From the NCBI GenBank assembly GCA_022376925.1, contig JAIOJX010000025.1, forward strand, positions 184,139,801 through 184,203,800: a stretch of 64,000 bases of DNA, given 5' to 3'. Shown here piece by piece: positions 32,196 through 43,247 of this stretch. The position numbers were made by a program, and so were the translations under genes. Position 1 is the first letter of the stretch. Each line of letters starts with the position of its first letter. This DNA comes from Tragulus kanchil (Eukaryota; Chordata; Mammalia; Artiodactyla; Tragulidae). The notes below the pieces were generated by a model. It searched no databases. It had not been told where the DNA came from and saw nothing but the letters and a program-made list of their open reading frames with translations.

Positions 32196-33101
32196 ATATA
32201 TGTCTACCATTTCAGGAAAAGTCCTAAAGAGTTCCAGAAAAGTCCTAAAGTCTTCCAGAAAAGACTGCTTTGTGTGTTTGCAAGACAGGTGTGAACTCAT
32301 AGTGAAGATAAGAGCATCCTGAATGGCTTAGTGTCTCTAAACCACCTAAATCTCTTGAGATCTGGGGGAGCTTTATTATAGAAAATCAGGGCTTCAACTT
32401 TGAGCTCATCTACCTCTCTCCCAGACCTCAAGCATCCCCAAATCCTGCTTGTTAGTTGCCTTGTATAACATAATTATGTGCTGCAGAGAGAAATAACCTT
32501 CTCCAAATCCTCCCACGCCTTCCTCCTCATGTTTATCTTGACCCTGACTTTCCCTCACTACTCCCCAGCATAGCCATATGTGAGGGATTATTCTAGAACA
32601 CAAGGAAGGAATGCAGACCACCCTAAAGCAATCTATTCCGGAAATACGAGGACTTTTAAAAGAGTAGAAAAGAGGAATGGTAAAAAACAATCCATCCTTT
32701 AAAATGCATTGAAAAGGAAAGACAAGCACAAAATTAAAAACATCACACTAAGTCACTCAAATAATCAAAGATGCCTTTCTATGAAAAAAATAAATAAAAA
32801 AAAACTCTACCTGATTAAAGGCAGCATTTTTTTATATAATGGGGAAAAACTGGAAGCCACCTAATATCCAACAATAGATAATTAGTGAAATAAATCTCCC
32901 TGCGTTTAAAAAATATGTATTAGTGACACAATGTTTCTGCTTCTGTTTTAATTTTTATTGCAAAAATAATACATGCTTGTTAAAAAGATAAAATACGGGT
33001 AATTTAAAAGATTTTTTTAAATACATCACTCATGATCTTGTGATCTCAGAACCTAGAATTAGGTATTGTTAAAACCGTCTTCCAGACGGTTGGATGCACA
33101 T

Positions 33102-33300
33102 GGCCTTCCCAGGTAAAGAATTCACTTGCCAATGCAGGAGATGCCCGTTCAATTCCTGGGTCGGGAAGATCCCCTGGAGACAGGCACGGCAACCCACTCC
33201 AGTATTCTTGCCTGGGAAATCCCATGGACAGAGGAGCCTGGCGAGCTACAGTCCACGAAGCCATAAAGAATTGACTATGACTAGGTGACCAAGAATGCAC
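33102..33300 (+). mobile_element. Bov-tA/BovA2 SINE, duplication J copy
   Basis: Same insertion as 31998-32195. It has one extra C ('gatcccctgg' versus 'gatccctgg'), a homopolymer difference between the copies. Confidence 0.92.
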
Positions 33301-33620
33301 ATATATGTCTACCATTTCAGGAAAAGTCCTAAAGAGTTCCAGAAAAGTCCTAAAGTCTTCCAGAAAAGACTGCTTTGTGTGTTTGCAAGACAGGTGTGAA
33401 CTCATAGTGAAGATAAGAGCATCCTGAATGGCTTAGTGTCTCTAAACCACCTAAATCTCTTGAGATCTGGGGGAGCTTTATTATAGAAAATCAGGGCTTC
33501 AACTTTGAGCTCATCTACCTCTCTCCCAGACCTCAAGCATCCCCAAATCCTGCTTGTTAGTTGCCTTGTATAACATAATTATGTGCTGCAGAGAGAAATA
33601 ACCTTCTCCAAATCCTCCCA

Positions 33621-35796
33621 CGCCTTCCTCCTCATGTTTATCTTGACCCTGACTTTCCCTCACTACTCCCCAGCATAGCCATATGTGAGGGATTATTCTA
33701 GAACACAAGGAAGGAATGCAGACCACCCTAAAGCACTGGCAGGGCATGGGAAACTTCTTCCTAGAAGCAGCTGTCCTTCTAGGACCCTAAAAACACACAA
33801 GGTGAAACTGCGGGTTCAAATCCAGGTCTTTCCTGGGTTCATGCTGTATGTTGGGGGGAAATAAAATTTTTAAATGTTTTTCAAATTAAACATATATACA
33901 CATATGAAACATGAGAACAGAACTGGACAAAGAAAAAAATTCAAAAAGAAACTTCTATTTTATTAAATCAGTTTGCTACTCTCCCTAAAACCATAGATTC
34001 CAGGAAGAAGCCAACAAGTTGTTTCTGGATGAGAATTCAATCCTTTTAAGGGTGACTGTAAGCCTAATAAAATGGAGAAGGGAATAAAATTAAGCTTTCT
34101 AAATCTAGGAAGTCTGGGGAAAGCAAATAACACTGCAAAAAATGCAGAATAATCTGACCCCAGCCAAAAGCTTAGATGTGATTTAAAAATACAATCAAGA
34201 CAAAAAGCACCAAACATCACAACTATTGCAGAGTTCCAAGCTACTGAAATCCTTTTTTATGTATATTTTCTGAAAGTCTGGAATTGTCATGTGTATGAAC
34301 AATAAAATAAGCCTAATAATTTATTTCAGTTGTGGAGAAGAAGAGGCAACGAGCTTCTCAGAGAAGCCAGAAAGCAATCAAGAGGTCCACATGGCAGGAA
34401 TCCTTGAGTCTTGAAGGAATTAGATAATGAACTTCGTGAATCATTGTCATTATATTTATAAGGAAAAAGCAGGAGACTCTCTAAATGCCTTTTATTTGAA
34501 GGGTTTTTGTTTTTCCTTTTTCTCTAGTTCTTTTTTTTTAAAACAGTCTGAATCACATTATGAGGAAAATTCCACCGAATAAGATGCCAATAACTAACAT
34601 CCATTCGAGAGTCAGATCCAGAAAAATTATACAACTTAAAATGCGGTCGGGATAAAGCTTTGAAAAGTGCTAATGAGATTCCTTCAAGTTGGACCCGTTT
34701 ATACTAGATCATTCGCCTTCCTCCTCATGTTTATCTTGACCCTGACTTTCCCTCACTACTCCCCAGCATAGCCATATGTGAGGGATTATTCTAGAACACA
34801 AGGAAGGAATGCAGACCACCCTAAAGCACTGGCAGGGCATGGGAAACTTCTTCCTAGAAGCAGCTGTCCTTCTAGGACCCTAAAAACACACAAGGTGAAA
34901 CTGCGGGTTCAAATCCAGGTCTTTCCTGGGTTCATGCTGTATGTTGGGGGGAAATAAAATTTTTAAATGTTTTTCAAATTAAACATATATACACATATGA
35001 AACATGAGAACAGAACTGGACAAAGAAAAAAATTCAAAAAGAAACTTCTATTTTATTAAATCAGTTTGCTACTCTCCCTAAAACCATAGATTCCAGGAAG
35101 AAGCCAACAAGTTGTTTCTGGATGAGAATTCAATCCTTTTAAGGGTGACTGTAAGCCTAATAAAATGGAGAAGGGAATAAAATTAAGCTTTCTAAATCTA
35201 GGAAGTCTGGGGAAAGCAAATAACACTGCAAAAAATGCAGAATAATCTGACCCCAGCCAAAAGCTTAGATGTGATTTAAAAATACAATCAAGACAAAAAG
35301 CACCAAACATCACAACTATTGCAGAGTTCCAAGCTACTGAAATCCTTTTTTATGTATATTTTCTGAAAGTCTGGAATTGTCATGTGTATGAACAATAAAA
35401 TAAGCCTAATAATTTATTTCAGTTGTGGAGAAGAAGAGGCAACGAGCTTCTCAGAGAAGCCAGAAAGCAATCAAGAGGTCCACATGGCAGGAATCCTTGA
35501 GTCTTGAAGGAATTAGATAATGAACTTCGTGAATCATTGTCATTATATTTATAAGGAAAAAGCAGGAGACTCTCTAAATGCCTTTTATTTGAAGGGTTTT
35601 TGTTTTTCCTTTTTCTCTAGTTCTTTTTTTTTTTAATACAGTCTGAATCACATTATGAGGAAAATTCCACCCGAATAAGATGCCAATAACTAACATCCAT
35701 TCGAGAGTCAGATCCAGAAAAATTATACAACTTAAAATGCGGTCGGGATAAAGCTTTGAAAAGTGCTAATGAGATTCCTTCAAGTTGGACCCGTTT
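33621..35796 (+). repeat. Tandem duplication K (33621-34700 / 34714-35796)
   Basis: Direct copies offset by 1093-1096 bp with a 13-bp filler 'atactagatcatt' (34701-34713). Differences include the T-run near 34525 and 35620. The start overlaps the end of unit J, so 33621-33735 occurs three times. The unit is repeat-poor; the 85-codon reverse ORF seen twice has no recognisable domain. Confidence 0.95.
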
Positions 35797-36084
35797 CTGA
35801 GTTCTCAGGGAAGGCTTCTTGGCGAGGTGGTATCATTGGCTCAGACAGAGGACTGTGCACGTGACCACAAGAGTCGGGAAGAGATGGGCTCCCTGACAAG
35901 AGAGCCCTGGCCGGTCCCCTCTTTCTATCCATGAGCTGCGTGACCTGGAGTGGATAAACTAACCTTTCTATTGTAATGCTGAACAATGAAACCTGGAAAA
36001 TGAGGTTTAGCAGGCCACTGACATCAAATTTAAAAGTTATAAAATGTTATCAATATATAAGCTGATCGTAGCCTGGGCAGGGGA
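35797..36084. other. No gene recognised
   Basis: Single-copy sequence between duplication K and an L1 3' end. Nothing recognised. Confidence 0.4.
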
Positions 36085-36303
36085 AGGGATAGTTACAGAG
36101 TTTGAGACGATCATGCCATATTTAACATGGGTAACCAACAAGGACCTACTGTACAGCACACGAAACTCTAGTCAATGCTATGTGGCGGTCTGGATGGGGG
36201 GCAGATTGCGGGGAGAACAGATTCCTGTATGTGTGTGGCTGCGTCCATTCACTCACCTGAAACTATCACAGCATCAACATTCGGCTACACTCCAGTACCA
36301 AAG
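36085..36303 (+). mobile_element. 5'-truncated bovine-type L1 3' end
   Basis: Sense L1 3' UTR: 'ccaacaaggacctactgtac', 'gtatgtgtgtggctgcgtcc', 'cacctgaaactatcacagca', 'ggctacactccagtaccaaa'. It is followed by a (TG)n microsatellite. Confidence 0.82.
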
Positions 36304-36308
36304 TTATA

Positions 36309-36309
36309 A

Positions 36310-36346
<37 letters not shown>
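36309..36346. repeat. (TG)n microsatellite
   Basis: About 18 perfect TG units immediately 3' of the L1 tail. It probably grew from the degenerate tail. Confidence 0.95.
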
Positions 36347-36348
<2 letters not shown>

Positions 36349-36412
36349 GTTACCACTTTACCTGCTATTATTCTGAGAAATTACTATTCTGCTATTATTC
36401 CTAAAGATTTGT

Positions 36413-36625
36413 GTGTCCTTAGTTGCTCAGTCATGTCCAGCTCTTCACAACACTATCAACTGTAGCCCGCCAGGCTCCTCTGTCCATGGGGATTCTCCAG
36501 ACAAGAACACTGGAGTGGGCTGCCACACCCCCCTCCAGGGAGATCTTCCCAACCCAGGGACTGAACTCAGGTCTCACACATTGCAGACAGATTTTTTTTA
36601 CCATCTGAGCCACCAGGGAAGCCCT
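36413..36625 (-). mobile_element. Bov-tA/BovA2 SINE
   Basis: Reverse SINE: 'agttgctcagtcatgtccag', 'ctgtccatggggattctcca', 'tctgagccaccagggaagcc'. Confidence 0.94.
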
Positions 36626-36759
36626 TAAAGATTTGCGGATCAATAAAAGTGATTGTCATGCCAGGCAATCTGAAATATACACAGAGAAATGTTTTGAAAT
36701 GATAAAAGATGATACAAATTGTATATAGGGTGAATTTAAGACATCAGAGTGGAGAAAAT

Positions 36760-36975
36760 CATCACTGTTGAGCTTTCACTGTGTTTCTGATGCTATGCTA
36801 GGGCTTTGCATACATTATCCAAGTTTTAATCTGATGAAAGCAAGTGATAATTCTACCTCAACTTTCCAATGGGAGACCTAAGGCCCCAAGAGACTGAACT
36901 ATAAATCCAGGATCTCATTAGTGGGTGGCAGACAAGCTACAGTCCAACCCAGGAGGTCTGAATCCAGAAACTACC
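36760..36975 (-). repeat. MIR-type SINE, antisense
   Basis: Old MIR in reverse orientation: 'gatgctatgctagggctttg', 'ggcagacaagctacagtcca', 'acccaggaggtctgaatcca'. Highly diverged. Confidence 0.65.
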
Positions 36976-37115
36976 CACTTAATTGACACCAGGTCCTGGC
37001 ATGAAAGATAGAAAGACAAACACTGACCACAGAAGGCAATAACAACTATCTTATGCCAACCATTAAGACTAGTATTGATTGCATTAATGGAAACTCAGTT
37101 AAAGTGTGCATGCCT

Positions 37116-37230
37116 AACTGGGGGGGTGGGGACCAGGGAAATGCATATGACTGATCTGGGAACATACATGTCTGTTAACAACAAAACTCTGTAAAACCTT
37201 TAAAATAAAGAATAAAAAATTAAAAAAAAA
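37116..37230 (+). mobile_element. Short L1-mobilised insert of unidentified source
   Basis: A 115-bp insert ending in an A-rich tail is bounded by perfect 16-bp target-site duplications 'taaagtgtgcatgcct' (37100-37115 and 37231-37246). It sits in the tail of the reverse SINE that follows. The body ('gatctgggaacatacatgtc', 'aactctgtaaaaccttt') could be an L1 3' stub or a small processed RNA. I do not recognise it. Confidence 0.75.
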
Positions 37231-37239
37231 TAAAGTGTG

Positions 37240-37443
37240 CATGCCTGCTCAGTCATGTCCAACTCTTTGGGACTCCTTGGACCACAGCCTGAGAGGCTCC
37301 TTTGTCCATGGGACTTTCCAGGCAAGACTACTGGAGTGTGTTGCCACTTCCTCCTCCAGGGGATCTTCCTGAATCAGGGATCAAACCCGCATCTCCTATA
37401 TCTCCTGCTTTGGCAGGAGGATACTTTACCACTGAGTCACCTG
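37240..37443 (-). mobile_element. Bov-tA/BovA2 SINE
   Basis: Reverse SINE: 'tgcctgctcagtcatgtcca', 'ggcaagactactggagtgtg', 'tttaccactgagtcacctga'. Its 3' tail holds the insert at 37116-37230. Confidence 0.92.
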
Positions 37444-39211
37444 AAAAGTTAAAGCAAAGAATCATAAAAAAGATTCGTATGTAAACTTTAAACACTTTGC
37501 TTTAATTTAAAATATCTAGCTATTCATCCATTTACTGTTTGGAAGTTGTTTAGAAAAAGAAACATGGTTCTTGAAACATTTCTGAAGCATGTGCGTTTTC
37601 CATGTGCCATACCACAGTTGACTACCAGTTCAACAGGACAGAATTCCACCCGGGGCGACTTTGGTTTCTCCATGATGAGAGGATTGGACTCTGATATTAT
37701 ACTCCCTTCCCTGTCTGCCTCATTTTTTGATTTGTCTATTTCTGTCATGGCCTAAAGGATTGCATCCACGATGCTAAGTACATACTGCAATACATAGGAA
37801 TCATTAGCTCATTGTTACACACGGACTTTCTGTAAATCATTGGCACCTCCGATTTGTCTGGGGTCGGTTACTAAAGCATTTTCTTAATTATTCTCTTGTA
37901 GTTCAGAATTTTTCCAATGTTGTCAACCTCAGGCAACATTTTTCTCATCTCTGAGATTTAGTAAATATCGAACTGGGAAGAAAAAATCTCCTTTAGTGTC
38001 AACAATTTTTAATGATTATATATGACCGACATATATTTTCATGTCTTCTATTTCTGAAATGAAACTCTAAATTTATCTCAAAAACATTTTATAACCCCGT
38101 GATCCATAACTTGGAACAAAGGACTTGTGTTATATTATAAAAATCTGGCATTTATTTAAATTACTTTCTTTACATTATTCATAACTACAACATGAAGAAG
38201 CATATATTAGACCAAAGACCTTCAAAGTTTGTGCCAGAAATGAAAGGTAAGAGAAATGTTACATCACAGGTAGAAATTTTATGTCATATAGATGCACATG
38301 CCACATACATATACATGTGTATAATTTAAAAATGTATGAAATATCCTTACAGACTATAATTAACAATGATATTTTCTATTCTATTTTTTCTGTTTCATTT
38401 TATTTTTTTTCAGTTCTTTTCCCAACTCAGCAAATGTATTTTATGACCCACCAAGAGCCAAAACCCATAATTTAATAAACAGTGATAAAGAACACATAGG
38501 TTTTGTAGGTGTCTATTTCCTTGAAGTGTGTCTTCATAGAATGTGTATGTTCACAAGGGAAAAATCAATTTATAGAATAATTTAGTCTGTCTAGGCTGAT
38601 TTTTGTGAGGAGTACTTATCTTGTAAAAGCAAAAAACTTATATCTCTTAAATCTTGGAGACTTTTCTTTTGTCCATACTAAAAAGTCAGAGTTTGGAATT
38701 CCACCTGCATTGTTCCTGGCAGCTGCTGAGAATCCTTGCTTGAATTTTGTGTATTTTCATGGCACTTGCTTTACCATTTGCACCATGATTTTCTGGAAAA
38801 CATCTTAGAACTTAGAACTCTCCTATTAATAAGTGAGTTTAACTCCTCTGTGGATTTTAAGCAGCAAATCCATCAATTAGGTAACTTGTGCCCTCTCAGG
38901 GCCCACTGTCTGGGTACCCTGGTTTTTTTTCTACATTTAAATCATTCATTTGCTGTCAGAAAGCTTCCAGGGCTGCCAATTTTTCTGGTGTAGAGTCAAA
39001 ATCTTTTCTGTAACTATTGGTCCACGGATTGGCATTCTATATATTCTTTCTTGCATAAGCCACACCAGTAACATATCAACTCTGACCATTTGGTTTTATT
39101 TAAAATAGAACGAGAACCTAAATGCACTTGGAAAGCCATATTATTAAGGAACCCTTCTGAGATGTTACAATTTTCCCCAAAATATTTATAATTATCTTAT
39201 CATATCTAATT
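37444..39211. other. Repeat-poor single-copy DNA, no gene
   Basis: About 1.8 kb of AT-rich sequence in which I recognise no repeat family. ORFs of 64-85 codons are present but none shows a domain, a splice context or a codon pattern that would support a gene. It is the longest such stretch free of duplication in the window. Confidence 0.4.
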
Positions 39212-39227
39212 TGACTCTAGTTCCTTT

Positions 39228-39262
39228 TACACTTGATCTTAGCCAAAAGGTCAAGAAGTGAT
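39228..39262 (-). pseudogene. RNU2: Tailless U2 snRNA retropseudogene (5' 35 nt)
   Basis: Read on the minus strand, the 35 nt match the 5' end of U2 spliceosomal RNA, including the invariant 'ccttttggctaagatcaagt', with small changes in the first 15 nt. Perfect 18-bp duplications 'tgactctagttcctttta' lie at 39212-39229 and 39270-39287. There is no A-tail and the rest of U2 is absent. An extra 'gaagtgat' follows the U2 5' end. It cannot be functional. Confidence 0.88.
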
Positions 39263-39289
39263 GAAGTGATGACTCTAGTTCCTTTTAAA

Positions 39290-39313
39290 GTGTGTGTGTG
39301 TGTGTGTGTGTGC
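39290..39313. repeat. (TG)n microsatellite
   Basis: About 11 TG units between the U2 target-site duplication and the following SINE. Confidence 0.9.
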
Positions 39314-39528
39314 AGTAAGTCCCTTTAGCCATGTCTGACTCTTTGCCACCCTATGGACTGTAGCCTGCCAGGCTCCTCAGTCAAAGGGATTCTCCAGACA
39401 GGAATACTGGCGTGGGTTGCTGTGCCCTCCTGCAGAGGATCTTCCCAACTCAGGGATGGAACCCACATCTCATATGTCTCCTGGGTTGACAGGTGGGTTC
39501 TTTACCACTAGAGCCACTTGGGAAACCC
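39313..39528 (-). mobile_element. Bov-tA/BovA2 SINE
   Basis: Reverse SINE: 'tagccatgtctgactctttg', 'ctgtagcctgccaggctcct', 'accactagagccacttggga'. Confidence 0.94.
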
Positions 39529-39867
39529 CTTTTCAAAGCAGCATCGCCTTAAATCTAAATTATTCAAGTAGAGCTTCATAGAAACAACTCTATTATTTTC
39601 ACACCCGTAATGTATGGACTTATGTGACCTTTAACTATATTATATGATTATAGTATCAAGGGAAGATTGTATACACAACATTGGAGACTATGCAAGGGAC
39701 TCCAGATAAGTGAACAGTTCAGGTGGAAGCAAAGTGCACGTGAGACCACAGCAAGGTGTCAACTGGTGATGAGCATTCAGAGCATCAGAAGGAATAGGAA
39801 GCAAGGCACCGTCCAAGAGTTGGTAAGAGGAGAAGGATTAAGAGAGCTTCTGCTGCCCCACACTAGT
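39529..39867. other. No gene recognised
   Basis: Single-copy sequence. A 112-codon ORF from 39667 runs into the BovB-type element and shows no family signature. Confidence 0.4.
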
Positions 39868-40136
39868 CGTTGCTATTTGGTCGCTCAGTCATGTCGACTC
39901 TTTGCGACCCCATGGGCTGCAGCACGCCAGGCCTCCCTGTCCTTCACCAGCTCCCCTAGTTTGTTCAAACTCATGTCCATTGAGTTGGTGGTTCCATCCA
40001 ACTAGGTCATCCTTTGTCACTCTCTTCTCCTCCTGCCTTCCATCTCTCCCAACATCAGGGTCCTTTCCAATGAGTTCACTCTTTGCATCAGGTGGCCAAA
40101 GTATTGGAACTTCAGCTTCAGTCCTTCCAGTGAATA
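39868..40136 (-). mobile_element. BovB/Bov-A-type LINE 3' end, antisense
   Basis: Reverse BovB 3' end: 'ggtcgctcagtcatgtcgac', 'aaactcatgtccattgagtt', 'tctttgcatcaggtggccaa', 'cttcagtccttccagtgaat'. It is truncated exactly at the start of duplication L. Confidence 0.9.
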
Positions 40137-40887
40137 ATCTGGGTTGTTGAAGTATGGGCAAAGCCCAGGAAGAAGTGGTCAGAAAGGTCCCAGGACAAGA
40201 ATTAAAGTATTGCCACTTTATTTAAAATGTGTTAGCCCAGGGGCATAAGGGTTGTGGAAAAGGGGGAAACGCAGCCAGGAAAGATGCCAAGCAATGCAAT
40301 ACAACATCTACCACTTCACAATGTGTAACAAAGAGACATAGCGAATAATTTGAGGCATGTTTATTCAGCCTCTGGAAAGTCTGCAAAGAGAAACTACATC
40401 TCTGAGCAAGCCAAGAGGTGGCAAAAGAAACTGGAGTTTATCAGTCTGGCTTCCCTCTCTCATCTGCTGACTTCCATTGGTGAACAGTCAACACACAGAG
40501 AGTTGTTTCCTCCCCACTTTTTATTACGTCTTTAGCAACTAATCAAGGACTCAGATCCCAAAGCATGGACTTTCAAGTCTCAGTCTCAAAAGCCTGAGGG
40601 ACTTGTCATGTGAGGCACGAAGGAAATGTAAGTTCAGGGCTTTGTTTCAAATTTTGGTCAGCTCGGGGAGTTCATAAGGATACTGACAAAGGAGGGAACA
40701 GCATGATCCTCCCCCACAAAGATATGCAGCAGCCTGAAATAAAGAGATGGTCAAGGGAATCTGAGAAGGCACACAGGGCTTATACTTAACACAAAGAGAA
40801 AGTTTCCAGCTTTCATGAACAGAGAAGTGGAGTAAGGACAGTCCAGGAAGAGTGCATGGTGTATTTTAAAAGACCTAGTGGACACTA

Positions 40888-41105
40888 CCAAAGAGCTGAC
40901 TCACCGGAAAAGACCCTGATGCTGGGAAAGACTGAAGACAGGAGGAGAAGGAGACCACAGAGGATGAGATGGTTGGATGGCATCACTGATTCAACAACAC
41001 GAGTGTGAGCACACTCCAGGAGATAGCGAAGGACAGGAAAGCCTGGCGTGCTGCAGTTCACGAGACTGCAGAGTCATGCAGGACTTAGCAACTGAGCAAC
41101 AATAA
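40888..41105 (+). mobile_element. BovB LINE 3' end
   Basis: Sense BovB 3' end: 'ggaaaagaccctgatgctgg', 'gatgagatggttggatggca', 'gcctggcgtgctgcagttca'. Copied at 42121-42341. Confidence 0.9.
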
Positions 41106-41106
41106 A

Positions 41107-41240
41107 TGAGGACTTCCTTGTGGGTCCAGTGATTAAGACTCTGCACTTCCACTGAAGGGAGCACAGGTTTGATCCCTGGTTGGGTAACTAAGATCCTGTA
41201 GACCAGGTGGCAAGGACAAAAAAAGAAGATAAAAAATAAA
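41107..41240 (+). mobile_element. Short CHR-type SINE
   Basis: 'aggacttccttgtgggtcca', 'cacaggtttgatccctggtt', 'gtaactaagatcctgtagac', then an A-rich tail. Body truncated. It follows directly on the BovB tail and is copied at 42343-42478. Confidence 0.8.
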
Positions 41241-42120
41241 AGACCCTCTGGGAGGAAGTAGCCTGGATTCTTCAGGAGACTACGGACAGAACCATGGCTG
41301 GCAAACAGGGCCTACTGGAATATAAGAGAGAGAAAGCTCGTGACCCCTGATGACGCAGGTCCCCACACTACTGAGTCACAGAGATCTGGGTTGTTGAAGT
41401 ATGGGCAAAGCCCAGGAAGAAGTGGTCAGAAAGGCCCGCAGTTTGCCACTTTATTTAAAATGTGTTAGCCCAGGGGCATAAGGGTTGTGGAAAAGGGGGA
41501 AACGCAGCCAGGAAAGATGCCAAGCAATGCAATACAACATCTACCACTTCACAATGTGTAACAAAGAGACATAGCGAATAATTTGAGGCATGTTTATTCA
41601 GCCTCTGGAAAGTCTGCAAAGAGAAACTACATCTCTGAGCAAGCCAAGAGGTGGCAAAAGAAACTGGAGTTTATCAGTCTGGCTTCCCTCTCTCATCTGC
41701 TGACTTCCATTGGTGAACAGTCAACACACAGAGAGTTGTTTCCTCCCCACTTTTTATTACGTCTTTAGCAACTAATCAAGGACTCAGATCCCAAAGCATG
41801 GACTTTCAAGTCTCAGTCTCAAAAGCCTGAGGGACTTGTCATGTGAGGCACGAAGGAAATGTAAGTTCAGGGCTTTGTTTCAAATTTTGGTCAGCTCGGG
41901 GAGTTCATAAGGATACTGACAAAGGAGGGAACAGCATGATCCTCCCCCACAAAGATATGCAGCAGCCTGAAATAAAGAGATGGTCAAGGGAATCTGAGAA
42001 GGCACACAGGGCTTATACTTAACACAAAGAGAAAGTTTCCAGCTTTCATGAACAGAGAAGTGGAGTAAGGACAGTCCAGGAAGAGTGCATGGTGTATTTT
42101 AAAAGACCTAGTGGACACTA

Positions 42121-42341
42121 CCAAAGAGCTGACTCACCGGAAAAGACCCTGATGCTGGGAAAGACTGAAGACAGGAGGAGAAGGAGACCACAGAGGATGA
42201 GATGGTTGGATGGCATCACTGATTCAACAACACGAGTGTGAGCACACTCCAGGAGATAGCGAAGGACAGGAAAGCCTGGCGTGCTGCAGTTCACGAGACT
42301 GCAGAGTCATGCAGGACTTAGCAACTGAGCAACAATAAATG
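42121..42341 (+). mobile_element. BovB LINE 3' end, duplication L copy
   Basis: Same insertion as 40888-41105. Confidence 0.9.
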
Positions 42342-42342
42342 A

Positions 42343-42478
42343 GGACTTCCTTGTGGGTCCAGTGATTAAGACTCTGCACTTCCACTGAAGGGAGCACAGG
42401 TTTGATCCCTGGTTGGGTAACTAAGATCCTGTAGACCAGGTGGCAAGGACAAAAAAAAAAGAAGATAAAAAATAAAAG
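42343..42478 (+). mobile_element. Short CHR-type SINE, duplication L copy
   Basis: Same insertion as 41107-41240, with a longer A-run in the tail. Confidence 0.8.
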
Positions 42479-42620
42479 ACCCTCTGGGAGGAAGTAGCCT
42501 GGATTCTTCAGGAGACTACGGACAGAACCATGGCTGGCAAACAGGGCCTACTGGAATATAAGAGAGGAGAAAGCTCGTGACCCCTGATGACGCAGGTCCC
42601 CACACTACTGAGTCACAGAG

Positions 42621-43247
42621 CATAGTCCACTAGCCCTCCTTGTGCATCGTTGTCTTCTCCTCACTTCTGGACTCCACCAGCACCCAGGAATCCTGATTCC
42701 CACTTCTCAGTTACTACACCCCACACCCACCAGAGAACATCCCCCTCCTGCGAGAATGGCTTAGAGAAAAGATGGAATACAGTGAAAGCCTAGAGGAAAT
42801 AAAATTGTTCGTTTCTCCCAAATAATGCAGCCTACATATTTCACAGAATTAATGTTGACAGAATTCACAGAGTTTAGGGAAAAGCAAGCCCCAGAACTCA
42901 CGTGATTTCTCCCAGCCATTTCAAAGCTCGCAATTTCTTTGCCATTGGTAACCTACCATGAAGAATTCATTTCATGCCTGTCTACTCTGGTAAAACCTTG
43001 GAATGAATTGAATTGTTACAAAAAGGTGAAAATTAAGAATGCCAAGAGTCATTTGATGCAGCTAATTAAGAGTCATCATCTCTGCAGCTTTGCATCTGCT
43101 TCTGACTTTCTTTACCTGTAAACTTAGCTTCTGAAGTTGGGTCTGATAAAAAGAAGCATTGGAAAACCCTTTGCCTGTTGTCAAGGAGAAGGTTACCTCC
43201 TTACAGTGGAGTGTTAGAGGAAAATATTCACTTTCAAATGATCTTTC
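42621..43247. other. No gene recognised
   Basis: Single-copy AT-rich sequence. The 60-codon ORF at 42939-43121 has no recognisable family. Confidence 0.4.

Larger units (their letters stand above)
31525..33735 (+). repeat. Tandem duplication J (31525-32629 / 32630-33735)
   Basis: Direct copies offset by 1104 bp. The first 60 bp of copy 2 are ragged, with several indels ('gaggacattttataaagagg' versus 'gaggacttttaaaagag'), then the copies become nearly identical. The edge pattern looks like uncorrected read ends. Confidence 0.95.
40137..42620 (+). repeat. Tandem duplication L (40137-41383 / 41384-42620)
   Basis: Direct copies offset by 1233-1247 bp, the longest unit, with no filler (junction 'tgagtcacagag|atctgggttg'). 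Copy 2 lacks about 14 bp near 41437. The A-run near 42451 is 3 bases longer than at 41218. The first 730 bp of the unit hold no repeat or gene I recognise. Confidence 0.95.

Noticed and set aside
33787..33830. tRNA-like 'gcgggttcaaatccaggtc'
   Set aside because: Probably an old MIR trace; flanks give no acceptor stem or anticodon arm, and it recurs only through duplication K.
40141..40870. Possible endogenous retroviral LTR
   Set aside because: No TG...CA ends, primer-binding site or polypurine tract could be identified, and the apparent repetition is explained by duplication L.
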